Position numbers and translations under genes: made by a program. From Akkermansia sp. (GTDB taxonomy: Bacteria; Verrucomicrobiota; Verrucomicrobiia; Verrucomicrobiales; Akkermansiaceae), in assembly GCA_017415995.1 (NCBI GenBank), contig JAFQDN010000004.1, positions 17,427 through 81,426 of the forward strand: a stretch of DNA of 64,000 nt, read 5' to 3'. Below the pieces are notes generated by a model. The model did not search any database. It was not told where the DNA came from and saw only the letters and a program-made list of their open reading frames with translations. The first letter of the stretch is position 1, and each line of letters begins with the position of its first letter. Shown in pieces: positions 17,991-27,468 of the stretch.

Positions 17991-19283
17991 TCAGAGAGTA
18001 CGCAACTCCAAGGAACGGCCGTGAGCATCCAAGCCCTCCACACGAGCGAAAGTTAGCACGTGAGGCAGAGACGCCTTAGCAGCCTGTGGCGACATGCGCA
18101 CAATGGAAGTGCGGCGTTGGAACTGATCCGCCCGAATACCGGAGAAAGATTTACCGGAACCACCCGTTGGCAAAGTATGGCTGGGTCCGGCAAGAAAATC
18201 GCCACAAGCAACAGTAGAATACGTACCGGCATAAATAGCACCGGCCGTACGTATACGAGCCAGAGCAGCGGACTCCACAGCATCATCCACCACCAACACA
18301 AGGTGTTCCGGCGCAAAGGCATTCACAATATCAGCGCCCTGCTCCACAGAGGAAACCAAGAAGCAATCCGTGTTTTCATCCAACACCTGTTGCAAGTACG
18401 CGGCGCGAGAAAGAGTTGCAGCCTGCTCGGCAATTTGCTGCTGCACGGCAAGCAACAAATCCTCATCAGTCGTTACAAAAGCAATGGCACTATCGCCCCC
18501 GTGCTCGGCCTGAGCCAACAAATCAGCAGCTACAAAAGCCGGATTCGCTGTATGGTCAGCCAGCACCATCACCTCACTCGGGCCGGGCAACAAATCTATG
18601 GCAACAGCCCCTACAAGTTGGCGCTTAGCCTCTACCACAAAACGATTACCCGGACCGAATATTTTTTGCACGGGCGCAACGGATTCCGTCCCGAGAGCCA
18701 ATGCCGCAATACTTTGCGCGCCACCAACACGGTAAATTTCCGTCGCGCCCACGGCCTGCAGCGCCACCAACACGGCAGGATTCACCTTTCCGTCAGGTCC
18801 GCACGGAGTCATAGCCACGATTTCAGGCACTCCGACAGCCTTGGCAAAACCGCCGGTCATCAGCGCGGTGGAAACCAGAGGGGCCTTTCCCCCCGGCACG
18901 TAAATACCCACACGTTCATAAGGGACAAAGCGTTCCCCGACCTCGCAGCCCTGAGCATTCACCCCGGACCAATCCTGCCGCATGCTGCGGCGAGAAAAAT
19001 AGGCAATATTTTCCAAAGAAGCGGCAATGGCATCTTTCACATCCTGAGGGACTGAGGCTTGAGCAGCAGCCAACTCAGCATCCGTAACACGGAGTTGAGC
19101 CGGAGTGAGTTGCACCCTATCAAAACGAGCAGCAAAATCACACAACGCGGCATCTCCGCCACTCTGCACGGTTGCAATAATCTCTGCCACCGTCTCACGC
19201 ACCTCAGCTCCGGGAATTGCCCTACGATTCATCTTGCGCACAGCTTCCGTAAAACCGGCCTCGTTCTCTCGGAAAATATTCAT
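17991..19283 (-). CDS. hisD: Histidinol dehydrogenase
   Basis: Oxidises L-histidinol to L-histidine in two NAD-dependent steps, the end of histidine synthesis; a zinc enzyme. The 430 residues contain YVPGGKAPLVSTALM, RVGGAQSIAALALGTES, FGPGNRFVVEAKRQL, GPSEVMVLAD, LLAQAEHGGDS, FAPEHLVLV and GPSHTLPTGGSG, all diagnostic. The start at 19283 (MNIFRENEAGF) is preferred over the in-frame ATG at 19301, because the latter falls inside the promoter. The gene stands alone, away from hisG-hisIE. Confidence 0.97.
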   Translation of the reverse strand: MNIFRENEAGFTEAVRKMNRRAIPGAEVRETVAEIIATVQSGGDAALCDFAARFDRVQLTPAQLRVTDAELAAAQASVPQDVKDAIAASLENIAYFSRRSMRQDWSGVNAQGCEVGERFVPYERVGIYVPGGKAPLVSTALMTGGFAKAVGVPEIVAMTPCGPDGKVNPAVLVALQAVGATEIYRVGGAQSIAALALGTESVAPVQKIFGPGNRFVVEAKRQLVGAVAIDLLPGPSEVMVLADHTANPAFVAADLLAQAEHGGDSAIAFVTTDEDLLLAVQQQIAEQAATLSRAAYLQQVLDENTDCFLVSSVEQGADIVNAFAPEHLVLVVDDAVESAALARIRTAGAIYAGTYSTVACGDFLAGPSHTLPTGGSGKSFSGIRADQFQRRTSIVRMSPQAAKASLPHVLTFARVEGLDAHGRSLELRTL

Positions 19284-19291
19284 CGCAAATG

Positions 19292-19320
19292 AGTATAGCA
19301 AAACCCTCCCGCTATGTCAA
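19292..19320 (-). promoter_or_regulatory. hisD promoter, leaderless spacing
   Basis: Minus strand: TTGACA (19315-19320), exactly 17 bp, TATACT (19292-19297), then 8 nt to the ATG at 19283. Near-perfect consensus; the predicted transcript begins within ~1-3 nt of the start codon. Confidence 0.8.
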
Positions 19321-19441
19321 CGGAATGTCGGCTGTTATCACCGCCACACCGCCTGATTATGACAAAGACAGAGAACCGACAACAAAAAAATCTCCGGATA
19401 ATCAATATTATCAGAAGCCCCATAACGCAAGTGGAAATGGC

Positions 19442-19470
19442 TTGCAAAGGCACAGGAAACGTGCTAAAAT
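19442..19470 (+). promoter_or_regulatory. Promoter of the amidase gene, leaderless spacing
   Basis: TTGCAA (19442-19447), 17-bp spacer, TAAAAT (19465-19470), then 6 nt to the ATG at 19477. The expected +1 is the A of the ATG. Confidence 0.65.
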
Positions 19471-19476
19471 CGGCGC

Positions 19477-20331
19477 ATGCCTAAAATCGCACTGATTCAG
19501 CAAGAAGCCGTGGCAGACCCGGCAGAAAACAAGCGCATGCAAATGGAATCCATACGCACTGCTGCGGCAGGTGGCGCTCAAATTATTTGCACGCAGGAAA
19601 TGTGCACAACACTGTATTTCTGCCGCACTCAGGATTGTGATTTATTTGACACGGCAGATTCCATACCCGGAGAGTGGACAGATGAGCTGTGCAAGCTGGC
19701 CAAAGAGCTGGGAGTAGTAATCGTTGCAGCCGGATTCGAAAAACGTGCAACCGGCATATACCACAACACGGCCTGGGTCATCGATGCGGATGGCTCATTC
19801 CTGGGCATGTACCGCAAGATGCACATTCCGCAGGATCCCGGCTTTGAGGAAAAGTTCTATTTTACCCCCGGCGACTTGGGCTACAAATGTTTTGAGACGC
19901 GCTACGGGCGCATCGGCGTGCTGATTTGCTGGGACCAGTGGTACCCGGAAGCCGCACGCCTTACCGCCATGCAAGGAGCGGAAATCATCTTTTACCCCAC
20001 GGCAATCGGTTGGCTTCCCGGGGAAGAACCACTTTACACTGCCCAACATTGTGCTTGGGAAACCGTACAGCGTGGACATGCTGTAGCCAACGGCTGCTAC
20101 GTGTGTGCCGTAAACCGCTGCGGAGTTGAGGGAGAAACCACTTTCTGGGGACAAAGCTTTGTGGCAGATTACTGTGGCCAAATTGTAGCAAAAGCACCGG
20201 TGAACGAGCGCAGCATCCTGTACGCAGACTTAGACCTCGGTGCTTTGGAAGCCCACCGCCGCATATGGCCGTTTTTCCGGGACAGACGCATCGACTCATA
20301 TTCCGGCATTACTCAACGTTGGAGCAAATAA
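19477..20331 (+). CDS. aguB: Carbon-nitrogen hydrolase, N-carbamoylputrescine amidase-like
   Basis: 284 residues of the nitrilase superfamily. The catalytic triad is visible: Glu41 in CTQEMC, Lys114 in YRKMHIPQD and Cys151 in LICWDQWYPEAA. The segments FYFTPGDLGYK and IIFYPTAIGW and the C-terminal RRIDSYSGI match N-carbamoylputrescine amidase, which releases putrescine, carbon dioxide and ammonia from N-carbamoylputrescine in the agmatine route. The usual partner, agmatine deiminase (aguA), is not in the window, so the physiological substrate is inferred from similarity. It is followed at 17 bp by the oxidoreductase gene. Confidence 0.85.
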   Translation: MPKIALIQQEAVADPAENKRMQMESIRTAAAGGAQIICTQEMCTTLYFCRTQDCDLFDTADSIPGEWTDELCKLAKELGVVIVAAGFEKRATGIYHNTAWVIDADGSFLGMYRKMHIPQDPGFEEKFYFTPGDLGYKCFETRYGRIGVLICWDQWYPEAARLTAMQGAEIIFYPTAIGWLPGEEPLYTAQHCAWETVQRGHAVANGCYVCAVNRCGVEGETTFWGQSFVADYCGQIVAKAPVNERSILYADLDLGALEAHRRIWPFFRDRRIDSYSGITQRWSK

Positions 20332-20348
20332 CACTGAACACCATCGCA

Positions 20349-21656
20349 ATGCAAGACGCTGCACAGCCCCCCCGCAAAGCACCAATACGAGTCATCGTAG
20401 TGGGCATGGGGGTTCGCTCTATGATATACAGCAGCGTAGCCCTCACCAATCCGGAGTTGCTGAAAATCGTGGGCGTGGTGGATGTAGATGCCAAGCGCCG
20501 AGAATACGCAAGGCTTACATTCGGGCTGGAAGACGAACAGTGTTTTGAAACCGTTGAGGATTTGGTTGCCGTCCCCAAATATGCGGATGCTGTGATTAAC
20601 GGCACCATGGATCGGCTACACGTCAGCACCTCCATACCGTTATTACGCAACGGGTATGACATGTTGCTGGAAAAACCCTTTGCGCAAAATGAGGAAGAAG
20701 CCGACAAACTGTTGCAGTGTGCGCGTGAAACGGGACGCACTGTGATGGTTTGCCATGTGTTGCGTTACGCCCCGTTCTACCAACGCCTCAAGCAGGTGAT
20801 GGATTCCGGAGAAATCGGGCACGTCATCAATATACACATGGCGGCGCAGGTCAACTACTTCCATGAAAGCGTCTCCTTTGTCCGAGGGAAGTACGCATCA
20901 TCGGAGATATGTGGCTCCGGTATGTTGCTGACAAAATGCAGCCATGATTTAGACCTCATGGCTTGGCTGATGGGCAACAACCACCCGCAGCGCATTGCCA
21001 GCGTGGGCTCCATGTACCAATTTGTGCCGGAGCATGCACCCGCCGGGGCCGGCAGCCACTGCCTGCTCAACTGCCCGGTGGAGCGCGATTGCCCCTACTC
21101 TGCCCGTCGGCTCTACATTGAAAACCCGCAACGCTGGGCAGACAATGTGTGGTATGACAGCAACTGTGCCCCCCCGGAAACCGATGAACAAAAAGAGCAA
21201 CTCCTCAGCAGCATCGACAACCCTTACAGCCGCTGCGTTTACCGCTGCTCAACGGACATCGTGGACCACCAATCCGTATTACTACACTACAAAGACGGCG
21301 CCACCGGCACTTTCTCCATGACGGGCGGAGCCTCCGTCTCAGCTCGCAGCGTACACGTCATCGGCACCCGCGGTGAAATCTACGGCACCTTTGAGACCGG
21401 ACGCTTTACCATATCCCACATTGCCCCCGGAGCCCCCAACGGACGCGTACAGCACATGATAGACGTAGCAGCCGAGCAAGAAGGACGCCACCACGGCGGC
21501 GGAGATAGAGAGGTAGTGCTGGACTTCATTGCCCACCTGAGAGGAGACCCGACCTCCCCCGGCAAAACACTGCTGGAAGATTCCGTTTGCGGGCATCGCA
21601 TCGTTTTCTTGGCAGAAAAATCGCGACTGTCCAACGGTGCCATGCAGGAGTGGTAA
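20349..21656 (+). CDS. Gfo/Idh/MocA-family oxidoreductase
   Basis: 435 residues. An N-terminal Rossmann fold begins IRVIVVGMGVRSMIYSS, followed by VGVVDVDAKRR and the family's LLEKPFAQNEEEAD (Glu-Lys-Pro). HVLRYAPFYQRLK begins the second domain, and CSHDLDLMAWLMG supplies the conserved His/Asp region. A Cys cluster between ~235 and 330 (CLLNCPVERDC, later RCVYRC) recurs in one branch of these enzymes and may bind metal. Such enzymes oxidise or reduce sugars, inositols or their derivatives with NAD(P); the substrate is unknown. I start at 20349 because the longer frame overlaps the amidase gene in another phase. Confidence 0.85.
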   Translation: MQDAAQPPRKAPIRVIVVGMGVRSMIYSSVALTNPELLKIVGVVDVDAKRREYARLTFGLEDEQCFETVEDLVAVPKYADAVINGTMDRLHVSTSIPLLRNGYDMLLEKPFAQNEEEADKLLQCARETGRTVMVCHVLRYAPFYQRLKQVMDSGEIGHVINIHMAAQVNYFHESVSFVRGKYASSEICGSGMLLTKCSHDLDLMAWLMGNNHPQRIASVGSMYQFVPEHAPAGAGSHCLLNCPVERDCPYSARRLYIENPQRWADNVWYDSNCAPPETDEQKEQLLSSIDNPYSRCVYRCSTDIVDHQSVLLHYKDGATGTFSMTGGASVSARSVHVIGTRGEIYGTFETGRFTISHIAPGAPNGRVQHMIDVAAEQEGRHHGGGDREVVLDFIAHLRGDPTSPGKTLLEDSVCGHRIVFLAEKSRLSNGAMQEW

Positions 21657-21673
21657 CAGCTCCACCATATCAC

Positions 21674-24600
21674 ATGAATACAGCCCCCACGCAACCGCAC
21701 TTTTCCTACCCGGATCTTCCCATCTCGCGTCGCAGGCGCGAGATAGCGGAAGCCTTGCGCAAAAACCGGGTCATCGTTGTCGTGGGTGAAACCGGAAGTG
21801 GCAAAACGACCCAGCTGCCGAAAATAGCATTGGAGGTAGCCGGCAATCGCCGAGGCATGTTGGGCTGTACGCAACCGCGCAGACTGGCAGCCGTGGCCGT
21901 AGCAAGACGCATCGCGCAAGAGGTGGGGTGTGATGCGGGTGGTTACGTAGGCTACCAGGTACGCTTTGATGACAAAACCGGTAAGGACACCAAACTGAAA
22001 CTGATGACAGATGGTATTCTGCTGGCAGAAACGCAAGACGACCGCGACCTTCGAAAATACCACACCATCATTTTGGATGAGGCACATGAACGCAGCCTCA
22101 ACATTGATTTTTTGCTCGGGTACATGAAGCTGTTGCTGCAACGCCGCACGGATCTCAAACTCATCATATCCTCTGCCACCATGGATGCCGGAGCCTTCTC
22201 GGAGTTCTTCGATAATGCACCGATTATCAATGTAGAGGGGCGCACCTACCATGTAGACCACCACTACATGCCCCGCCGCCATGAGGAGGAAGAGCTGCCA
22301 CGCCATGTGGCACGCGCCGTGCAATGGCTCTCCGAGTATGATGACAAGGGAGATGTGCTCGTTTTCCTGCCCGGAGAACGAGAAATCCGCGATTGTGCGG
22401 ATGAGCTCAACGCCCTTCAGCTACCTCACACGGATATTCTGCCCCTCTTTGCACGCTTGGGGCTCGGGGAACAACAACGCATTTTCCACCCCACTCGCGG
22501 AACGCGCCGTATTGTCTTGGCTACCAATGTTGCGGAAACATCCCTTACCATTCCCGGGATTATCTACGTGGTAGACAGTGGCTTGGCTCGTATCTCACGC
22601 TACTTACCGGGACGCCAGATTCAGCGTTTGCAAGTAGAGCCAATCTCGCAAGCCAGTGCTCGCCAACGAGCAGGTCGCTGCGGTCGCGTTACGGAGGGTG
22701 TCTGCATACGCCTGTACTCACAGGAGGATTTTGAACAACGAGAACCCTACACGGACCCGGAAATCAAGCGCAGCGCCTTAGCAGGAGTCATCCTACGCAT
22801 GGCAGACCTACATTTGCCACCTCTCGGAGAGTTTCCTCTACCGGATCCACCGGGGCCACGCCTCATCAATGAAGGGTATAAAACCCTCCGCGAAATCGGC
22901 GCAATAGACCGCCATAAAAAGCTTACCCCCACAGGGCGCAACTTGGCACGCTTACCCCTGGATCCACGCTTGGGACGCATGCTGCTGGAGGCAGAGCAAC
23001 GGCACTGCCTACCGGAGCTGCTCATCATCGTAGCAGGGCTCAGCATCATGGATCCGCGAGAGCGCCCGCAGGAATTTGCTACACAAGCGGACCAAGCCCA
23101 TGCACAATGGAAGAATGCGGACAGCGATTTTCTTTCCATGCTTTCACTCTGGCGCAGCTCACTGGAGTTCAAAACAAAGCGCAATCTCAATCGCAATCAG
23201 TTGCGTAAGTGGTGCAGCAAGAATTACCTCAGTTACCTGCGCATGGTGGAGTGGCACAACCTGGAGCAGGACCTTGCCGCTGCCCTACAGGACACCATGA
23301 GGCTGAGCATTCCTTCCCTGCCCCCTGAGGCGGAGCAAGCTCCGCCGGACATGATTCACCGGGCTCTCTTGGCGGGGTCACCGCTTCAATTCGGTTTTTG
23401 GCGAGCAGATGACAAAATATACCGAGGCGCAGGAGGACGAGATTTCTCCATTTTTCCGGGCAGCGGGTTATTCCGGCGCAACAAGCGCGCCGAATGGATA
23501 TTCGGCACGGAGCTGGTAGAGACCAGCCGCTTATTCATGCGGCGTTGCGCTCTGCTGGATCCGGCGTGGGTGGAGCAAATTGCCCCGCATCTGTGTTCTC
23601 ACCACGCCTACGATGCCACTTGGGATGAAACTGCGGGTGTTGTTTTCGCAAAAGAACGCGTTACCTGCGGAGGACTCACCATTGTAGACGGCCGCCGCAT
23701 CAGCTACGCACGAGTCAACCTCCCCGCAGCACGCGAAATCATGATTCGGGATGGCATCATGGAACGCAAACTACGCAGTAAACCGCCCTTCATCAAACAT
23801 TTGGCAGAAATGAGGGAAGAGGTACGCACCGTGGAGGCAAAACTGCGTCGGCGCGACCTTATATGGTGTAGTGAGGGAGTTTTCCGATTCTTTGCGGACA
23901 AACTGCCCAAGGATTGCGCCTCCGAGAAAGCCCTGCACAACTGGCGAGAGAAAGAGGAAAGACAAAACCCGCAACTTCTGTTCATTCCGTATGAAGATTG
24001 CGTGTACCCCGGGGAAGACGCAGCACCGGCGGATCTTTATCCGGATGAACTCTGCGTAGCGGGAGGAGAATACCCGGTGTACTATAGCCACGCACCGGGC
24101 GAAGCGGATGATGGAGTAACCCTCGGCGTACACATTGACCAATTGGCAGATTTCCCGGACTGGTTGCCCTCATGGGGGGTGCAGGCGCACTTGGCAGACC
24201 GAGCGGAAATACTCCTGAGAACACTCCCCAAGGATATTCGTAACTATCTGATGCCCATAGCGCAAACGGCGGATGATTTTGCAGAGGATTGGTATGACCG
24301 AGAACCGGACCGACCACTCGGGCAGGCCTTGGCTGAGTTCGTCATGCGCCGCACTCAGAAATTCTGCAATGCCGGACAATTCGATTTCTCCCGACTACCC
24401 GCCGAGCTTGTCACTAAAATTTGGGTTTGTGATGATAATGGGAATGAACTCGCCCTCGGTACGGATGCAGCAGCCCTGCGCGAGCACTTAGAGCAATACC
24501 GGCAAAAACGTTTCCGCAAACAAGCATCACGCAGCTTCTCCTCCACCCCCATGACCCGCTGGGATTGCGGGAACCTGCCAACCTCGGTGGATGTGGGTAC

Positions 24601-25387
24601 GGGCAAAGGATTCCCGGGGTTGCTGGATGACGGGAACCGAGTGAGCATCAAGGTTTTCCCCTCAGAGGAAGAAGCAGAAAGAGCCCACCGCTTCGGGGTG
24701 AGACGGCTTGCTCTCATACGCCACGGGGATTTCATCAACAGCATCCGCAAACGCCTACCACTCAAATCCATGGAGGCAAAACTGGCACTCACCACCCTCG
24801 GCACTGTCCCCAAAAACAACGTGGCAGATACCATTTACGCAGCCATAGACATAGCACTTGGCACCCCCCTTCCCCGCACGGTCGAAGAGTTTGACGCAGC
24901 CTGCATGCGCATGCGAGAAAACCTCTACGATACCATTGCAGGCCCGCTTTGCAAAATTTGGGAACAACTTGCTGAGGCAGATAGCGCCCGGCGTGAGTTT
25001 TGTCTTACCGCAGCAAGGGATCGCTATGCCTCACTCATTGCAGAGGATATAGAGCGCGAGTGGCAATGGCTCACGCGCCCCTTCTTTCTCTCCGATGCAG
25101 CCCCCGGTTCCCTGCAAGACCTCTCACGCTTTGCCCGTGGTTTCACCATGCGCCTCCAAAAAATAGCCCAACAACCGGCCGCCCGCGAGTTGGAGCGCAT
25201 TGATAGCCTCAATACTGCTATCGCGGCCGATTTTTACGAACAATACCCCCGCCATGCCAATTCCCCGGCATGGTTGGCATACGGGCTCATGATTCAGGAG
25301 TACCGATTATCCATTTTTGCCCCCACATTGGCGGTCAAGGGACGAGCATCTGCAAAAAAACTTGCACAAGCCCGGGAAAATCTATAA
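21674..25387 (+). CDS. hrpA: ATP-dependent RNA helicase HrpA
   Basis: 1237 residues, the usual HrpA size. Helicase motifs run in order: Walker A GETGSGKTTQ (38-47), QPRRLAAVAVARR, DEAH at residues 135-138 (ILDEAHERS), the SAT motif ISSATMD, TNVAETSLTIPGI, and QRAGRCGRV. These are followed by the helicase-associated domain, an OB-fold region and the long DUF3418-type C-terminus peculiar to HrpA. The family unwinds RNA and helps rescue stalled or colliding ribosomes. It begins 17 bp after the oxidoreductase stop, apparently in the same transcript. An earlier in-frame ATG at 21587 would overlap that gene and is not used. Confidence 0.95.
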   Translation: MNTAPTQPHFSYPDLPISRRRREIAEALRKNRVIVVVGETGSGKTTQLPKIALEVAGNRRGMLGCTQPRRLAAVAVARRIAQEVGCDAGGYVGYQVRFDDKTGKDTKLKLMTDGILLAETQDDRDLRKYHTIILDEAHERSLNIDFLLGYMKLLLQRRTDLKLIISSATMDAGAFSEFFDNAPIINVEGRTYHVDHHYMPRRHEEEELPRHVARAVQWLSEYDDKGDVLVFLPGEREIRDCADELNALQLPHTDILPLFARLGLGEQQRIFHPTRGTRRIVLATNVAETSLTIPGIIYVVDSGLARISRYLPGRQIQRLQVEPISQASARQRAGRCGRVTEGVCIRLYSQEDFEQREPYTDPEIKRSALAGVILRMADLHLPPLGEFPLPDPPGPRLINEGYKTLREIGAIDRHKKLTPTGRNLARLPLDPRLGRMLLEAEQRHCLPELLIIVAGLSIMDPRERPQEFATQADQAHAQWKNADSDFLSMLSLWRSSLEFKTKRNLNRNQLRKWCSKNYLSYLRMVEWHNLEQDLAAALQDTMRLSIPSLPPEAEQAPPDMIHRALLAGSPLQFGFWRADDKIYRGAGGRDFSIFPGSGLFRRNKRAEWIFGTELVETSRLFMRRCALLDPAWVEQIAPHLCSHHAYDATWDETAGVVFAKERVTCGGLTIVDGRRISYARVNLPAAREIMIRDGIMERKLRSKPPFIKHLAEMREEVRTVEAKLRRRDLIWCSEGVFRFFADKLPKDCASEKALHNWREKEERQNPQLLFIPYEDCVYPGEDAAPADLYPDELCVAGGEYPVYYSHAPGEADDGVTLGVHIDQLADFPDWLPSWGVQAHLADRAEILLRTLPKDIRNYLMPIAQTADDFAEDWYDREPDRPLGQALAEFVMRRTQKFCNAGQFDFSRLPAELVTKIWVCDDNGNELALGTDAAALREHLEQYRQKRFRKQASRSFSSTPMTRWDCGNLPTSVDVGTGKGFPGLLDDGNRVSIKVFPSEEEAERAHRFGVRRLALIRHGDFINSIRKRLPLKSMEAKLALTTLGTVPKNNVADTIYAAIDIALGTPLPRTVEEFDAACMRMRENLYDTIAGPLCKIWEQLAEADSARREFCLTAARDRYASLIAEDIEREWQWLTRPFFLSDAAPGSLQDLSRFARGFTMRLQKIAQQPAARELERIDSLNTAIAADFYEQYPRHANSPAWLAYGLMIQEYRLSIFAPTLAVKGRASAKKLAQARENL

Positions 25388-25449
25388 CCGGGAACAAGCT
25401 CAACTTATCTTCGGAGTGAACTTTTTTTGCAATTTATCGCGCTTTTATC

Positions 25450-25478
25450 TTTACGGCAACTTAACATAAGTATAGAAT
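25450..25478 (+). promoter_or_regulatory. Promoter of the lipoprotein / radical SAM operon
   Basis: TTTACG (25450-25455), 17 bp, TAGAAT (25473-25478), with a leader of ~8 nt. The typA promoter uses the same pair of hexamers and the same spacing. Confidence 0.6.
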
Positions 25479-25493
25479 ATCAGGTAGTGTGTC

Positions 25494-25760
25494 ATGAAAA
25501 TCTCTCCCACCACAACACATTCCTTGGCGTACCCCACTCTGGCAGGTATCTCAGCCGGCCTTATTGCCGTAACGGTGGCATCCTGTAGTCCCGGAGCCCC
25601 CTCCGAGCCACCGGCAACAACGGAAAGCCACGCTCTGCAGCTTCCCGGCACCTATACCTACGTACCACCACGTTACCGCAACCACGAGGACATCATCCGA
25701 GAATACGCGCGCAAGCGCAAAGAACGCCAAGCTCAGGCTGCAAAAAACGCACAACACTGA
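25494..25760 (+). CDS. Small lipoprotein preceding a radical SAM enzyme
   Basis: 88 residues. A hydrophobic segment ends in TVASC, making Cys31 a plausible lipidation site. The mature part is ~57 residues: a Pro/Ser/Thr linker, then the Tyr/Pro-rich YTYVPPRYRN, then a charged helix (IIREYARKRKERQAQAAK). I know no family. It is first in a three-gene set, followed by a second small lipoprotein and a radical SAM/SPASM enzyme, so it could be a substrate of that enzyme; this is inference from position only. Confidence 0.7.
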   Translation: MKISPTTTHSLAYPTLAGISAGLIAVTVASCSPGAPSEPPATTESHALQLPGTYTYVPPRYRNHEDIIREYARKRKERQAQAAKNAQH

Positions 25761-25775
25761 ACGTTGACTCCATCC

Positions 25776-26180
25776 ATGCTTATTTTCCCGACACTCAGCA
25801 TTCGTAAAGCAGCGTATCCATCACTCGCGGCTCTGGCAGCATCGGCCTTGCTCAACTCCTGCACGAATTCCGCTCCACAACACGAGACGAACGAACCTGC
25901 CCTATTCACCCCTGACAAACAACGCTCACAGAGTGCCAAAAAAGCGTCCTCTCACAAACGAAAGATAAGCACTCCTACCACTCCTCGTGACCCCCAATTG
26001 ATTCCCGGTAGGGCTCGCCTCGACCCTCAAACAGGTGAGCTCATTCAACCCGGTTCCGAGCCTCACTCACAACCGGATTCGCCGGAACCGGCAATAGAAG
26101 ACCAAATAGAGCTTGGAGAAGTCGATCCTGATTGTGTCCGACATTACCCCTCGCTCCACCTCCGAAATCGCACATGTTAA
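25776..26180 (+). CDS. Second small lipoprotein, overlapping the radical SAM gene
   Basis: 134 residues from the ATG at 25776 (a TTG at 25764 would add four). The N-terminus MLIFPTLSIRKAAYP leads to a hydrophobic stretch ending LLNSC, with Cys29 as lipid site. The mature part is hydrophilic, rich in Pro, Ser, Thr and charged residues and probably disordered. It includes IPGRARLDPQTGELIQPG and ends with two Cys residues (DPDC and a C-terminal RTC). The last seven bases (ATGTTAA) contain the start codon of the radical SAM gene, a strong sign of translational coupling. No family recognised. Confidence 0.65.
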   Translation: MLIFPTLSIRKAAYPSLAALAASALLNSCTNSAPQHETNEPALFTPDKQRSQSAKKASSHKRKISTPTTPRDPQLIPGRARLDPQTGELIQPGSEPHSQPDSPEPAIEDQIELGEVDPDCVRHYPSLHLRNRTC

Positions 26181-27313
26181 GAGTTCTGACCTGCACTCTG
26201 TGTCTTACGCATGATTGCACCCTGCGCTGCAACTACTGCTACGCCGGGCGTAAGTACCGACATGCTATGCGCCACGAGACAGCCCGCCGAGCCATCGATA
26301 TTTGCATTGACGAAGCAGAACGCCTCCGTCAAGGCATGGATCTTTCTTTCTTCGGCGGAGAGCCTCTCATGGAATGGGAGCTGCTTCAATGGTGCTACGA
26401 ATACTTGGAATCACAAGCACACAGGCTCATAGTGCGGCCGCGTTACGGAATTACCACCAACGGCACACTGCTTACCCCCAAGCGCCTGGAGTGGCTGGCA
26501 GAACGCGACTTCCTCATCGGCATTTCCGTGGACGGCTCCCCTGCTATGCACAATACAAACCGGTGCTACGCGGACGGTTCCGGAAGCCACTCCTCAGTGG
26601 CTCGGGCAGTTGCGCTCATAAATGAGCACCCGACAGTCCGTTCCAAAGCAATTTGCGTGGTCAGCCCCAACACTGTACACCTCCTTGCGGAGGGAGTACA
26701 GTGGCTGAGTTCACACTTTCGGCGAGAAATCGGGCTCAACATCGACTATTGGAGTAATTGGACGGATGAGCAGTTTGAAATCCTCTGCAAGCAATACGCG
26801 CGCGTGGCGGAGCTCGTTCTGGATTCCTACCGCATGGACACTCCCATTCGTCTCAGCAACTTGGAACACAAAATACTTTCCCACATCCACGCTCATGCAG
26901 ACAACAAGGATTGCGTGAAGTGCTCCATCGGCGAGCGTGAAATCGGCGTCTCCGTAGACGGCAATTTCTTCCCGTGCTCCCGCCTCATCGGCATCGGTGA
27001 TGAGCCGGAACTCAACTTCGGCAATGTGCACGACGGCATCAACCGAGCACGTCAAAATTACATTATTGCAACCCGTGGCAATACTACCCCGGAATGCAAA
27101 CTATGTGAGTTCCGCTCGCGTTGCCTCAACTCATGCGGTTGCACCAATCACGCAGCGTCCGGCTACATCAATCGAGTATCACCCTTCCTCTGCTGCTCGG
27201 AAAAGCTTTTCATAGAAACTGCAGACACCTTGGCGGAAACGCTTTACGCGGAACAAAATCCGGCTTTTCTGAAGCTATTTTATCAAAAATCTCCCGGCCG
27301 AGCAGAAAATTAA
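26174..27313 (+). CDS. Radical SAM/SPASM maturase-type protein
   Basis: 379 residues. CTLRCNYCYAG supplies the three Cys (15, 19, 22) that hold the SAM-binding 4Fe-4S cluster; SFFGGEPLMEW and GITTNGTLLT follow as in other family members. The C-terminal Cys-rich region (CVKCSIGEREIGVSVDGNFF, then CKLCEFRSRCLNSCGC and a later CC) is a SPASM domain that binds auxiliary clusters. SPASM enzymes modify peptides or proteins, for example sulfatase maturation or RiPP cross-links. No sulfatase is nearby; the two coupled small lipoproteins are the only candidate substrates in sight. I chose 26174 over the earlier in-frame ATG at 26132, because the N-terminus then starts just before the cluster motif as is usual. 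Confidence 0.88.
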   Translation: MLRVLTCTLCLTHDCTLRCNYCYAGRKYRHAMRHETARRAIDICIDEAERLRQGMDLSFFGGEPLMEWELLQWCYEYLESQAHRLIVRPRYGITTNGTLLTPKRLEWLAERDFLIGISVDGSPAMHNTNRCYADGSGSHSSVARAVALINEHPTVRSKAICVVSPNTVHLLAEGVQWLSSHFRREIGLNIDYWSNWTDEQFEILCKQYARVAELVLDSYRMDTPIRLSNLEHKILSHIHAHADNKDCVKCSIGEREIGVSVDGNFFPCSRLIGIGDEPELNFGNVHDGINRARQNYIIATRGNTTPECKLCEFRSRCLNSCGCTNHAASGYINRVSPFLCCSEKLFIETADTLAETLYAEQNPAFLKLFYQKSPGRAEN

Positions 27314-27395
27314 CCCACGAGTACCGGTAATACTCGAGCATGGCTCGTAGCTCTGTATTTGCTCCGGTATTTTACCCATCGCAAAACGGAATTCA

Positions 27396-27425
27396 CAAAG
27401 CCTGCCCCATATGGAGCAGGCTTTG
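27396..27425. terminator. Shared terminator between convergent genes
   Basis: A 10-bp stem CAAAGCCTGC with GCAGGCTTTG (27396-27405, 27416-27425) and a 10-nt loop, between the radical SAM gene (+) and the GGGtGRT gene (-). Confidence 0.7.
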
Positions 27426-27468
27426 CTGTAATTTGCTGTATGTATAAGTAAAACCCGAGGAGGGAGGA

